Source: Anaerolineaceae bacterium
GTDB taxonomy: Bacteria; Chloroflexota; Anaerolineae; Anaerolineales; Anaerolineaceae
Reading direction: 5' to 3'
Length of the DNA stretch: 64,000 nucleotides
Assembly (NCBI GenBank): GCA_016841525.1
Contig: JAENYZ010000004.1
Coordinates: forward strand, 351,360 to 415,359
Shown here: positions 37,323 through 45,458 of the stretch, piece by piece
Numbering within the stretch: position 1 is the stretch's first letter
Layout of the letters: the number at the start of each line of letters is the position of its first letter
Notes under the pieces: generated by a model
What the model saw: only the letters and a program-made list of their open reading frames with translations
The model's database searches: none
What the model was told of the DNA's origin: nothing
Translations under genes and position numbers: made by a program

Positions 37323-38891
37323 ATGAAAGATACCAACCGAAACAGGGGTGAAAACAAAAAAAAAGGGCAAAACAGATTAATTATCTTAATTATTTTAATC
37401 AGCCTGTCCCTTGCTGGCTGCCATTTTCCAACACCTACGCCAGTATCAACGGACTTAAACCCCCAGCAGCAGACGGAGGTTTCTGGCATCCTTAACCCAC
37501 CAAACCTGGCGACAGCCCTACCTTCTGAAACACCCCCAGTGACCCTACCTACAGCTGAAAATCCCCAGGAAGAAACCCTGCTTGATGGTCACCTTCGCTA
37601 CCGAACACAGCAGGGGGATACCCTAGCTGCGATTGCCTTACGGTTTGATGTGCCGGTGGATTCGATCCAATCCGCTGTTCCATTGTCTGAAGAAGGCTTG
37701 CTGGCAACTGGCATCCAGCATCAAATCCCCGACATCCTCGAAGAACACCTGCCCTTCAACACACCCTATCTGCCTGACAGCGAGGTCATCTACGGACCGT
37801 CCGTTGGTGATTTTAACGTCCTGGCATTTGTAGAAGCAGCAGGCGGGTTTCTATCAACCTATCAAGAAGAGGTCAAAGAAAAGACGCTGACCGGCGCTGA
37901 GATCGTCAACAAAGTTGCAATTGAGACCAGCACCAACCCGCGCCTGCTGCTGGCATTCCTGGAATATCAATCTGGCTGGGTGTTTGACTTTCCCCTCGAC
38001 GCAGCCAGAGACCCATACCCGATTGGTTTTGGCGCAACCCTTGACACCGGCTTGTACAAAGAATTAATGATCAGCGCCAGGGTGCTTGCCCAGGGTTTTT
38101 ACGGCTGGCGAGACGGGAGCCGTCTAAACATTTCTTTCTATGGCGGCAGTGTTGCAAGGCTGGCACCGGAATTAAATGCTGGCAGCGCTGCCATTATGGC
38201 TTTGTTCGGGAGCCTTTACTTACCAGAAGCCTGGGAAAACCACATGTTTGGTGACGACTCTTTTCTGAGTTTTTACCGTGAAATCTTCGGTGACGAACTC
38301 GTCCGGGCAGCCGCTGTTGAGCCCTATCTTTCACACACAATTCAACAGCCCGAGTTGATGCTGCCCTTTGCTATCGGTGAAGCATGGTCCTTTACAGGTG
38401 GACCGCACATCACCTGGCAAACGGGAACACCCAGGGGGGCGGTCGATTTTGCCCCAATCACCGGCGAGCCAGCCTGCGCCATCTCAGCATGGTGGACAAC
38501 GGCTGCTGCTTCCGGATTGGTTGTGCGCTCAGATTGGAATGTCGTTGCCCTTGACCTGGACGGGGATGGCGATGAGGGCACCGGCTGGGTATTGATCTAC
38601 ATGCACATTGCTGAAAAAGACAGACCTGCAGTCGGCACCTGGTTGGAAAAAGATGAGAAATTGGGGCATCCCTCCTGCGAAGGCGGCAACTCAACGGGGA
38701 CTCACGTCCACTTTGCACGGAAATATAACGGGGAATGGTTTGGCGTAGGCGATCCCCTGCCGATGGTTCTCAGCGGTTGGCGAGTATTCGCAGGGGATAG
38801 GCGCTATGAAGGCTTTATGCAAAAAGGGGAGCTGATCGTCAGTGCGGTTCCATACGGCTCAAGCGATGCAAAAATCATCCGGGATGAGTGA
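37323..38891 (+). CDS. Lipoprotein with LysM and M23 peptidase (LytM) domain
   Basis: Lipid-anchored cell-wall enzyme of 522 residues. The N-terminus gives a type II signal (LIILIILISLSLAGC), with Cys33 as the lipidation site. A Thr/Pro-rich stretch follows, then one LysM domain (RYRTQQGDTLAAIALRFDVP), a middle domain of unknown type, and a C-terminal M23 metallopeptidase with His in GGPHITW, Asp in RGAVDFAP, and the H-x-H of THVHFARK, so zinc ligands are intact. It would cleave peptidoglycan cross-links. ATG 37323 is used because it sits close to the signal peptide; an ATG at 37281 overlapping the protease stop is also in frame, so coupling to the protease is possible. Confidence 0.9.
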   Translation: MKDTNRNRGENKKKGQNRLIILIILISLSLAGCHFPTPTPVSTDLNPQQQTEVSGILNPPNLATALPSETPPVTLPTAENPQEETLLDGHLRYRTQQGDTLAAIALRFDVPVDSIQSAVPLSEEGLLATGIQHQIPDILEEHLPFNTPYLPDSEVIYGPSVGDFNVLAFVEAAGGFLSTYQEEVKEKTLTGAEIVNKVAIETSTNPRLLLAFLEYQSGWVFDFPLDAARDPYPIGFGATLDTGLYKELMISARVLAQGFYGWRDGSRLNISFYGGSVARLAPELNAGSAAIMALFGSLYLPEAWENHMFGDDSFLSFYREIFGDELVRAAAVEPYLSHTIQQPELMLPFAIGEAWSFTGGPHITWQTGTPRGAVDFAPITGEPACAISAWWTTAAASGLVVRSDWNVVALDLDGDGDEGTGWVLIYMHIAEKDRPAVGTWLEKDEKLGHPSCEGGNSTGTHVHFARKYNGEWFGVGDPLPMVLSGWRVFAGDRRYEGFMQKGELIVSAVPYGSSDAKIIRDE

Positions 38892-39082
38892 TGGTTTATA
38901 TGGGGAAATGCTGCTTGAGTTATAAAACATTATGTAGATAGAACACCCTGAGCCATGCATTAGAATATCTGGAGCGAGGCCCCTGCCCTGAGGAGGCACG
39001 ACGTGAGGGTTAGGCCGATGTAATAAGAAACACAGAATCAAATTTGAATATGCCAAATAGAAGTTTGAATGGACTTAAGTTA

Positions 39083-39105
39083 CTCGGGCTAAAGCCCCTC
39101 ACTCC
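39083..39105 (+). repeat. Dispersed 23-bp intergenic repeat, copy 2
   Basis: CTCGGGCTAAAGCCCCTCAC followed by TCC. The core GGGCTAAAGCCC is an inverted repeat. The other copy is at 32154-32176 (20 of 23 identical). Confidence 0.6.
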
Positions 39106-39108
39106 TAA

Positions 39109-39945
39109 TTATTGCTCTGCCAAATATAATCTGTCATTCCACTTTACTTGCTTAACTTCCCCCGTTTCACCCAACAACTTTGGTTGCAGTTCTACAAAAG
39201 CTTGTAAATCGCCGCTGGTATAAAAATGCAATTTCCCCCCTGATTCACCCAAATTAAGTAAAGATCGTTCCGTTAGCAAACGGCGTATCTGCCGAGCGAC
39301 AGCCGGTGCCGGGTCAATCGTTCGCACCTTTGGGCCGGTAATTTCATCTATCACTGGAATCACAAAAGGATAATGGGTACAGCCCATTACCACAGTGTCA
39401 ATCCCTGCCTCCACCATGGGATCAAGGGCTTCATGAAGAATGCCCCGCACCTTTGGCGAATCAAGATTACCCGCTTCAATTTCTTCCACCAGGCCAGGAC
39501 AGGTGCTTTTATAGATGGTCACATGCTGGGCGAAACGTTCAACCACAGAGGCATATAGATCCCCTGCAAAGGTGGTTGGCGTGGCAAGCACCCCCACTTT
39601 ACCGGTGTGCGTCCTCTCCGCCGCCGGCTTTACTGCCGGTTCCATACCCACAATGGGAACCGATGGGAACATCTCCCGCAATTCATGCAAAGCAGCAGCC
39701 GATGCCGCATTACAGGCAACCACAATCAGTTTGGCACCACGTTCGAGCAAGAAACAAGTGATCTCGACTGCAAACTGCCGGATTTTCTTCTTGGACTTGG
39801 GACCATAAGGGATATGTGCCTGGTCCGCAAGATACAGGACATCCTCGTTGGGAAGTTCGCTGCGAACTGCACGCAGCACAGAAAGCCCGCCAACGCCAGA
39901 ATCAAACATGCCTATGGGTTGCTCTCGGAAAGTCTCAATATTCAT
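39109..39945 (-). CDS. murI: Glutamate racemase
   Basis: Cytoplasmic, cofactor-free racemase that makes D-glutamate for peptidoglycan. The 278-residue protein has FDSGVGGLSVLRA near residue 14, YLADQAHIPYGPKS, the first catalytic Cys in VACNAAS, and the second in MGCTHYPF, with the binding residues around TPTTFAGD. All key residues are present and length is standard. It is followed by the radical SAM gene 52 bases upstream on the same strand, probably one transcript. Confidence 0.97.
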   Translation of the reverse strand: MNIETFREQPIGMFDSGVGGLSVLRAVRSELPNEDVLYLADQAHIPYGPKSKKKIRQFAVEITCFLLERGAKLIVVACNAASAAALHELREMFPSVPIVGMEPAVKPAAERTHTGKVGVLATPTTFAGDLYASVVERFAQHVTIYKSTCPGLVEEIEAGNLDSPKVRGILHEALDPMVEAGIDTVVMGCTHYPFVIPVIDEITGPKVRTIDPAPAVARQIRRLLTERSLLNLGESGGKLHFYTSGDLQAFVELQPKLLGETGEVKQVKWNDRLYLAEQ

Positions 39946-39997
39946 CAGGTAAATTCTATCACGAGGGAAAGAAATTAAAAAAAGATTTCGGTGATAT

Positions 39998-40927
39998 CTA
40001 AACAGCCAGCCGATTCAAGCCGAGACGCCGGGCAGTAGCAATCACTGCCTGGTATTCCTCGGGTCTGACTCGCCGATTCAGTTCCGGGTATTCACCGGCT
40101 TTATAGGCAGGATGATACTGATCCATTATATTTAGATAAACCTGCTTTGAAACCTTTTCTGCCAGGAACTTCAAAATGGTTTCGCTGCCAGCCAGTCCAT
40201 TGGGCAGGACAAGGTGGCGCACAAGCAAACCACGATAAGCAACCCCTTGACCATCCAATTTCAGATCACCCACCTGGCGCTGCATCTCCAGAATAGCCCG
40301 TTGGTTTACTGCATGATAATTCTTAACGCGAGAATACTTCCATGCAGTAAGTTCATCCCCATATTTGATGTCAGGCATGTAGATATCCATCACACCATCC
40401 AGCAAAGAAAGCATTGCAATTGAGTCGTAACCCCCGGTGTTATAAACAAGGGGAATCTTTAATCCGGATTGGGCAGCCAGATGGACTCCGGCTAAAATTT
40501 GGGGCACGATGTGAGAGGGGGAGACAAAATTAATGTTATGACAGCCGGCAGACTGGAGCTCGAGCATCATTTTTGCTAATTCCTCAGGATGAACCTCGCT
40601 CCCTGCAGAACGCTGGCTGATGTCCGCGTTCTGACAATAAATACAGCGCAAATTACAGCGGCTAAAAAAGATCGTCCCGGATCCCCGATTACCACTGATG
40701 GGATCTTCTTCACTATGATGAGGAAAATAGCTGCTGACCCGGGGATATTCACCGGTTTTACAAATCCCTATTTCACCTTTCAAACGATTAACACCGCACT
40801 CCAGGGGACATACATCACAATTTTCAAGGTGCTTGTAGGAAAGTTTGACGCGTTTTTCCAATAAGCTCTGCTCCATTAACCTCAAATAAGTAGGCGTATC
40901 TTCCCTGTGCATAATTAAATTATACAT
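39998..40927 (-). CDS. PflA-like radical SAM protein (COG1313 type)
   Basis: Radical-SAM enzyme of 309 residues. An N-terminal Cys segment (NCDVCPLECGVNR, then IGICK) precedes the SAM-cluster motif CNLRCIYC (in FFSRCNLRCIYCQN), and the C-terminal half keeps the partial TIM barrel (VYNTGGYDS, DIYMPDIKYG, LVRHLVLP). The arrangement matches the uncharacterised PflX/COG1313 group rather than a true pyruvate formate-lyase activase, and no glycyl radical enzyme gene is adjacent. The start at 40927 is weakly supported, and an internal Met six residues later is also possible. Substrate is unknown. Confidence 0.85.
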   Translation of the reverse strand: MYNLIMHREDTPTYLRLMEQSLLEKRVKLSYKHLENCDVCPLECGVNRLKGEIGICKTGEYPRVSSYFPHHSEEDPISGNRGSGTIFFSRCNLRCIYCQNADISQRSAGSEVHPEELAKMMLELQSAGCHNINFVSPSHIVPQILAGVHLAAQSGLKIPLVYNTGGYDSIAMLSLLDGVMDIYMPDIKYGDELTAWKYSRVKNYHAVNQRAILEMQRQVGDLKLDGQGVAYRGLLVRHLVLPNGLAGSETILKFLAEKVSKQVYLNIMDQYHPAYKAGEYPELNRRVRPEEYQAVIATARRLGLNRLAV

Positions 40928-41155
40928 TTAATGCAAAATGGACCTGACATCTAACCCAGTATTTGGGTTTGGCATGTAAATCATTATTTCTTTTAATTAA
41001 TATTATTTAATCAGAATGTCATTCTTCTCAATTTTCACCAAATCTCTAAGAAAAAAACCCAAATCCATCATTAATAATTATCCTTGATATAATTATCATC
41101 GACATGTGATTAATATCTATAATTTCAATGCTCGGTGCTTTGAAAGGATTTATAT

Positions 41156-42100
41156 ATGCATAAAATGTATCATTTCCCAAAAATATTCATATTTTTTGGC
41201 TTATTTGTTTTATTCTCTATTGCTTTTGCAGGGTGTTCTATCAATTCTGAACCAATTCAGGATAATTCTTTGGACGAATCCCCAGAGCTAATCCAGGAAA
41301 TCAGTGCTTCTGGTGAGCTTATACCTGTTCAATCGGTAACGCTCTCTTTTTCAAGTATCGGCGAAAATCTCGAAGTGCTGGTAGAAGAAGGAGCCCAGGT
41401 TTCAAAGGGCGACGAACTGGTAAGAAACAATAATAACCAATTAAAAGCAGCCCTTCTTCAAGCGCAAGCAGCTTTAGAAAGGGCTCGATTTGCCTATGAC
41501 CAAGTCCTCAACGCACCATCAGAAACAGCTCTTAAATCTGCTTATTCAGCCTTTATTGCAGCAAGAATCAATCTGCGACAACAAGAAGATAACGATGCAA
41601 GCGAGGATATCATCAGTATTGCCCAAGCTGAATTTGACGCTGCCAGGGCAAATTACGATTCTGTGTTCAAAGGTTCATCAGAAGAAGAAATTGCTGCAGC
41701 CAAAAAGGACCTTGAAGCAGCTGAAATAGCTTTGGAACAGGCTGTGTCTGATTTCGAATTGACAGCCCCTTTTGACGGCACGGTGGCGGAAATCAATGTG
41801 AAATCCGGGGAGAATATTGGTGCTTTTCAACCAGTATTGGTAATCGCAGACCTTAATAATCTTCAGGTTGTCACAACAGATTTGAGTGAAGTTGATGTCA
41901 CAAAATTAAATGTAGGCCAAAGAGCGGATATTATTTTTGATGCCCTTTCTGACCAAACTTTCTCTGGTAGGATAGAAATAATTGCCGAAAAATCAACTGG
42001 CGTTTCTTCCGTTTTTTTTGAGGTAACCCTTTCACTAAATGAAGTGCCTGAGGATCTGCGTTGGGGAATGACAGCTTTTATCACTTTTCCTATTGAATGA
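41156..42100 (+). CDS. HlyD/MacA-like membrane-fusion lipoprotein
   Basis: Adaptor subunit of 314 residues, with lipoprotein signal (FGLFVLFSIAFAGC), split lipoyl-like barrel (ASGELIPVQSVTLSFSSIGE near 43 and LTAPFDGTVAEINVKSGE near 202), a coiled-coil hairpin between them (about 100-190, Ala-rich, ALLQAQAALERARFAYDQ), and a beta-barrel part (DLSEVDVTKLNVGQRADI). It would link an inner-membrane ABC exporter to the cell surface. The gene converges on the ABC permease gene, 7 bases apart, rather than sharing its operon. ATG 41156 is supported by AAAGGA upstream. Confidence 0.9.
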   Translation: MHKMYHFPKIFIFFGLFVLFSIAFAGCSINSEPIQDNSLDESPELIQEISASGELIPVQSVTLSFSSIGENLEVLVEEGAQVSKGDELVRNNNNQLKAALLQAQAALERARFAYDQVLNAPSETALKSAYSAFIAARINLRQQEDNDASEDIISIAQAEFDAARANYDSVFKGSSEEEIAAAKKDLEAAEIALEQAVSDFELTAPFDGTVAEINVKSGENIGAFQPVLVIADLNNLQVVTTDLSEVDVTKLNVGQRADIIFDALSDQTFSGRIEIIAEKSTGVSSVFFEVTLSLNEVPEDLRWGMTAFITFPIE

Positions 42101-42107
42101 TAAAGAC

Positions 42108-44687
42108 TCATTCATAGCGAATTGCCTCCAACACATTGGTCTTTGCTGCTTTACGTGCTGGTTGAAATGCTGCTAATTGGGATATACCCAGGGCAATCAC
42201 CAATCCCATCAGCACACCTCCTATTGGAACGATGAAGTCCAATTTATATCCGGACATGGCTGTCATGCCAGTTAAGAATATCCTCGAAAGTAAAACACCA
42301 AAAACAACACCAATCAAGCCACCAATTAAACCAATTAACCCCGCTTCTGATAACACCATCATTACCACCTGACTGCGGGTCATCCCAATCGCTCGCAGCA
42401 TCCCAATTTCCTGGGTCCGTTCCATGATATTCATCGTCAGGGTATTAATGATCCCCAAAGAAGCAATGATCACAGCCAAAACCCCCATCACATCAAACAT
42501 CATGAATGCCTGGTCTAATAGGGTGAATATGTCCTCTCGGATAACCTGGTTAGATTCCAGCGATAATGAATACCGTTTTCCATAATTCTGATCAATTCGG
42601 GTCATTAATTCAGATATCTCATTTTCATCCTCAGCCTTTATCAGGATCGTGCTGACCTGGTTTGAACGGAAATAACGCCGCAAGTCCTGCCGATTTCCAG
42701 TTACAACCAATCCCTGGTTGTAAAAATCCACCACAACTGCAGAGATATTAAATGGTACAAATCCTCCCCGGGTTTTGATCAAAAGTTGATCTCCGCGTTC
42801 CAGGTTATATTTTTCAGCCATGACACTCGAAATGAATATCGAACTGCCTGAATTAAGTTCCGTCAATAATGTGAACTCATCATTATCGCTGTCAGCAAAC
42901 ACAAAGTTTGTAACCCTTGAATAGGTTGAAGGATCTACCGCCATAAAGGTAATTGTCTCATCATCGCCGCTGTGAGTCCTTATATCAATCTCCTGGTAAT
43001 GGATCGGTGTGGCAGCACTGACACCACTAACCCCGTTTAACTGGTCCGCGATATCTGCCCTTAAAGAGACATTGGAATGCACATAAATATCCCCACCCAG
43101 GTAAGCGCCAATCCATTCAATCAGGTCATTGGCAAAAGCACCGGTCATAATCCTGACAATCAAAACCATCGCCACGCCGATCAAAAGTGCTACCAATGTG
43201 AGGGTTGTGCGAATTTTTGCCCGTCCAGCATTTCTGCTGCCGATTAACCCACTTTTACCATATACCAACCCCGTTAACGGTCGGGTTATCTTCTCCCAAA
43301 TATGGATCGTTGCCGGGATAATCAAAGTGACACCACCAAACATCAAAAAGACAGTCATACTGCCCAAGATGAATTGAGGGTCAAAAGAAAATGGATTCCA
43401 GATCAAAATCACGGTAGAGATAATCAACATCCCCAAGCCAAATTTCCATCCGGAGTGGGTCATCCAGCCTTCCTGGCTTTTTCCTCTCACCTTAAGAGCT
43501 GCTATCGGTGAAACACGTCCTGCCTGGATGGAAGGGATCAAGGCAGAAATTAAGGTAACAAAAATGCCGACACCGATACTCAAAATTAACACATTGATAG
43601 GTACAGTCATGCCAGATGAAAGATCTGCCCCCAGCAGCGGCTCCATCAAACCAGTTAACCCCCTTGCACCTAAAATCCCTGCAACCGCGCCCAGAGCTGA
43701 ACCAATAATCCCCTGGGTTAAAGCCTCCATAATAACCTGGAAAATAATTTGCTTTCGGGTCATGCCAACGGTGCGCAGCATGCCAAATTCCCTGGTCCGC
43801 TCAACTACCGTCATCGCGAAAGCATTGTAGATAAGAAAAGCACCTACAAAAAGCGCAATACCCGAAAGAAAATTTAAGCCTATTTGGTAATTCGAAAGCA
43901 TTTGCTGCATCCGCTGACCCTGTCCAGCGGGGTAAGTGACAGAAACCTCATCCCCCAGTCGAGTTTCCAGTTCAACCCGGCTAACCTCAATCTGGTTTTT
44001 ACTGCTTTCCGTAAGTAATATATCCAGCTGGTCAAATTCTCCCCTGCGATTGAACATTTGCTGGGCTGTCACAATTGGTATCACGCCAAAAACCCCATTA
44101 TTGGTATTGCCAGGGCCTTCCCTGGCCATTAATCCCACAACCTGCAATTTTTCAAGACCATTGGGAGTGAGAATCTCAATATACTCTTCGACCTCAATTT
44201 TCTCTTCTTCAGCATAATCTTCAACCAGAACCAGCTCATAATCAGAGCTTTCACCTGAAAGAAACCGTCCCTGTGTAATTTCATAATCTCTTACTTCCAG
44301 GTCGGAAATCGGATCGATACCATACAGCAGCAAACCACCAGAATCCATCCCGAAAAAGCTCAAGTCAAGGGTTCCGCCGCCAACCTGGCCGGCAAGGGAA
44401 GTTTGAGCCATAATCGTGGGCAGAACCCTATCAACACTGGCGAGGCGATCCGCCTTTGTAAGTACATTTTCCGCCAGGGTTGTGCTGCCTGAAGCGGGAA
44501 TTATTATTAAATCGGTCTTCCCGCTGGATTGTTCAAATATATTTTCAATTGCGCGAATTGAAGCCTCGTTGGTGATACCCAAGGCCAGGATGCCCGAAAC
44601 GCCGATCATAATTCCCAGCATGGACAGGAGGGTGCGTAAGGGGCGCCTCTGGATAGCACGGATGGAAAGTTTCAGCATCAATCGCAT
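42108..44687 (-). CDS. FtsX/MacB-type ABC permease, duplicated
   Basis: Large inner-membrane protein (859 residues) with two copies of the MacB/LolE unit: an N-terminal helix, an extracellular MacB_PCD-like domain (GIMIGVSGILALGIT, then FEQSSGKTDLIIIPASGS), a three-helix FtsX bundle (FLSGIALFVGAFLIYNAFAM, ILSIGVGIFVTLISALIPSI), and the same series again from TTLTLVALLIGVAMVLIVRIM to the last helices (LGISQLAAFQPARKA). FGMLRTVGMTRKQI and IGMLRAIGMTRSQV are the matching coupling helices that contact the ATPase. It is the last gene of the operon. Such double-FtsX proteins export lipoproteins, peptides or lipids. Confidence 0.92.
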   Translation of the reverse strand: MRLMLKLSIRAIQRRPLRTLLSMLGIMIGVSGILALGITNEASIRAIENIFEQSSGKTDLIIIPASGSTTLAENVLTKADRLASVDRVLPTIMAQTSLAGQVGGGTLDLSFFGMDSGGLLLYGIDPISDLEVRDYEITQGRFLSGESSDYELVLVEDYAEEEKIEVEEYIEILTPNGLEKLQVVGLMAREGPGNTNNGVFGVIPIVTAQQMFNRRGEFDQLDILLTESSKNQIEVSRVELETRLGDEVSVTYPAGQGQRMQQMLSNYQIGLNFLSGIALFVGAFLIYNAFAMTVVERTREFGMLRTVGMTRKQIIFQVIMEALTQGIIGSALGAVAGILGARGLTGLMEPLLGADLSSGMTVPINVLILSIGVGIFVTLISALIPSIQAGRVSPIAALKVRGKSQEGWMTHSGWKFGLGMLIISTVILIWNPFSFDPQFILGSMTVFLMFGGVTLIIPATIHIWEKITRPLTGLVYGKSGLIGSRNAGRAKIRTTLTLVALLIGVAMVLIVRIMTGAFANDLIEWIGAYLGGDIYVHSNVSLRADIADQLNGVSGVSAATPIHYQEIDIRTHSGDDETITFMAVDPSTYSRVTNFVFADSDNDEFTLLTELNSGSSIFISSVMAEKYNLERGDQLLIKTRGGFVPFNISAVVVDFYNQGLVVTGNRQDLRRYFRSNQVSTILIKAEDENEISELMTRIDQNYGKRYSLSLESNQVIREDIFTLLDQAFMMFDVMGVLAVIIASLGIINTLTMNIMERTQEIGMLRAIGMTRSQVVMMVLSEAGLIGLIGGLIGVVFGVLLSRIFLTGMTAMSGYKLDFIVPIGGVLMGLVIALGISQLAAFQPARKAAKTNVLEAIRYE

Positions 44688-44694
44688 TGAAAAT

Positions 44695-45444
44695 TCAAAC
44701 CTCCATGCTTTCCATAATGGTCATGATCATTCGCATACGACTGGTCAGGTCTGACGAAGTATCCAATGTGATCGATTGTTCTTGCTTCCCATCACGCAAG
44801 AACACCACACGGTCTGAATAAGCAGCTGCCCTGGGATCGTGAGTCACAACAATGATCGTCTGTCCCAACTCATCACAGGATTGTCGCAAAATGGACATGA
44901 TGATTTTTCCTGTCTTCGTATCCAGGTTCCCCGTTGGCTCGTCAGCCAGCAATATAGTAGGATTGGTTACCAGTGCACGGGCAATCGCCACCCGCTGCTG
45001 CTCTCCACCGGATAGCTGATCCGGTTTGTGATCGCGGCGATCCCCAAGGCCGATCATCTCCATCAGCTTATCCACTTGCGATTGATATTCTTCTGGATTT
45101 TTTCCATCAATCAAGATTGGTAATAGGATGTTTTCTTCTGCAGATAAGGTCGGTAGTAAATTAAAAAATTGGAATACAAAACCGATATTCCTTCGCCTTG
45201 CCAGGGTTATTTCCTGGTCAGGCAGCTCTGAAAATGGTTGTCCAGCTAATAAAACCACCCCTTGAGTGACGGAATCTAACCCACCTAAAAGGTGCAGTAA
45301 GGTTGATTTACCACTTCCTGAAGGTCCCATAATTGCCACAAATTCACCCTTCTCGACATGGAAATCCACGCCGCTCAAGGCATGCACCTGGTATCCCCCT
45401 AGTTGGTAAACCTTATGTAAGTTTTCTGCTGATAAAACAACCAT
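44695..45444 (-). CDS. ABC ATPase of the MacB/LolD type
   Basis: The 249-residue ATPase has Walker A GPSGSGKST, Q-loop, signature LSGGEQQR and Walker B LLADEPTGNLD, with the H-loop VVTHD, close to LolD/MacB. The ATG at 45444 has TTGGAG 7 bases upstream and suits the family N-terminus (VLSAENLHKVYQL). The GTG at 45462 overlaps the upstream gene's stop (TGA at 45461-45459) and may also be used. It is followed by the FtsX permease after 7 bases. Confidence 0.93.
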   Translation of the reverse strand: MVVLSAENLHKVYQLGGYQVHALSGVDFHVEKGEFVAIMGPSGSGKSTLLHLLGGLDSVTQGVVLLAGQPFSELPDQEITLARRRNIGFVFQFFNLLPTLSAEENILLPILIDGKNPEEYQSQVDKLMEMIGLGDRRDHKPDQLSGGEQQRVAIARALVTNPTILLADEPTGNLDTKTGKIIMSILRQSCDELGQTIIVVTHDPRAAAYSDRVVFLRDGKQEQSITLDTSSDLTSRMRMIMTIMESMEV

Positions 45445-45458
45445 GTTCTGCTCCAATT

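Noticed and set aside
38960..39030. A GC-rich patch after the LysM/M23 gene as a decayed repeat
   Set aside because: It has no matching copy in the window and only weak pairing.
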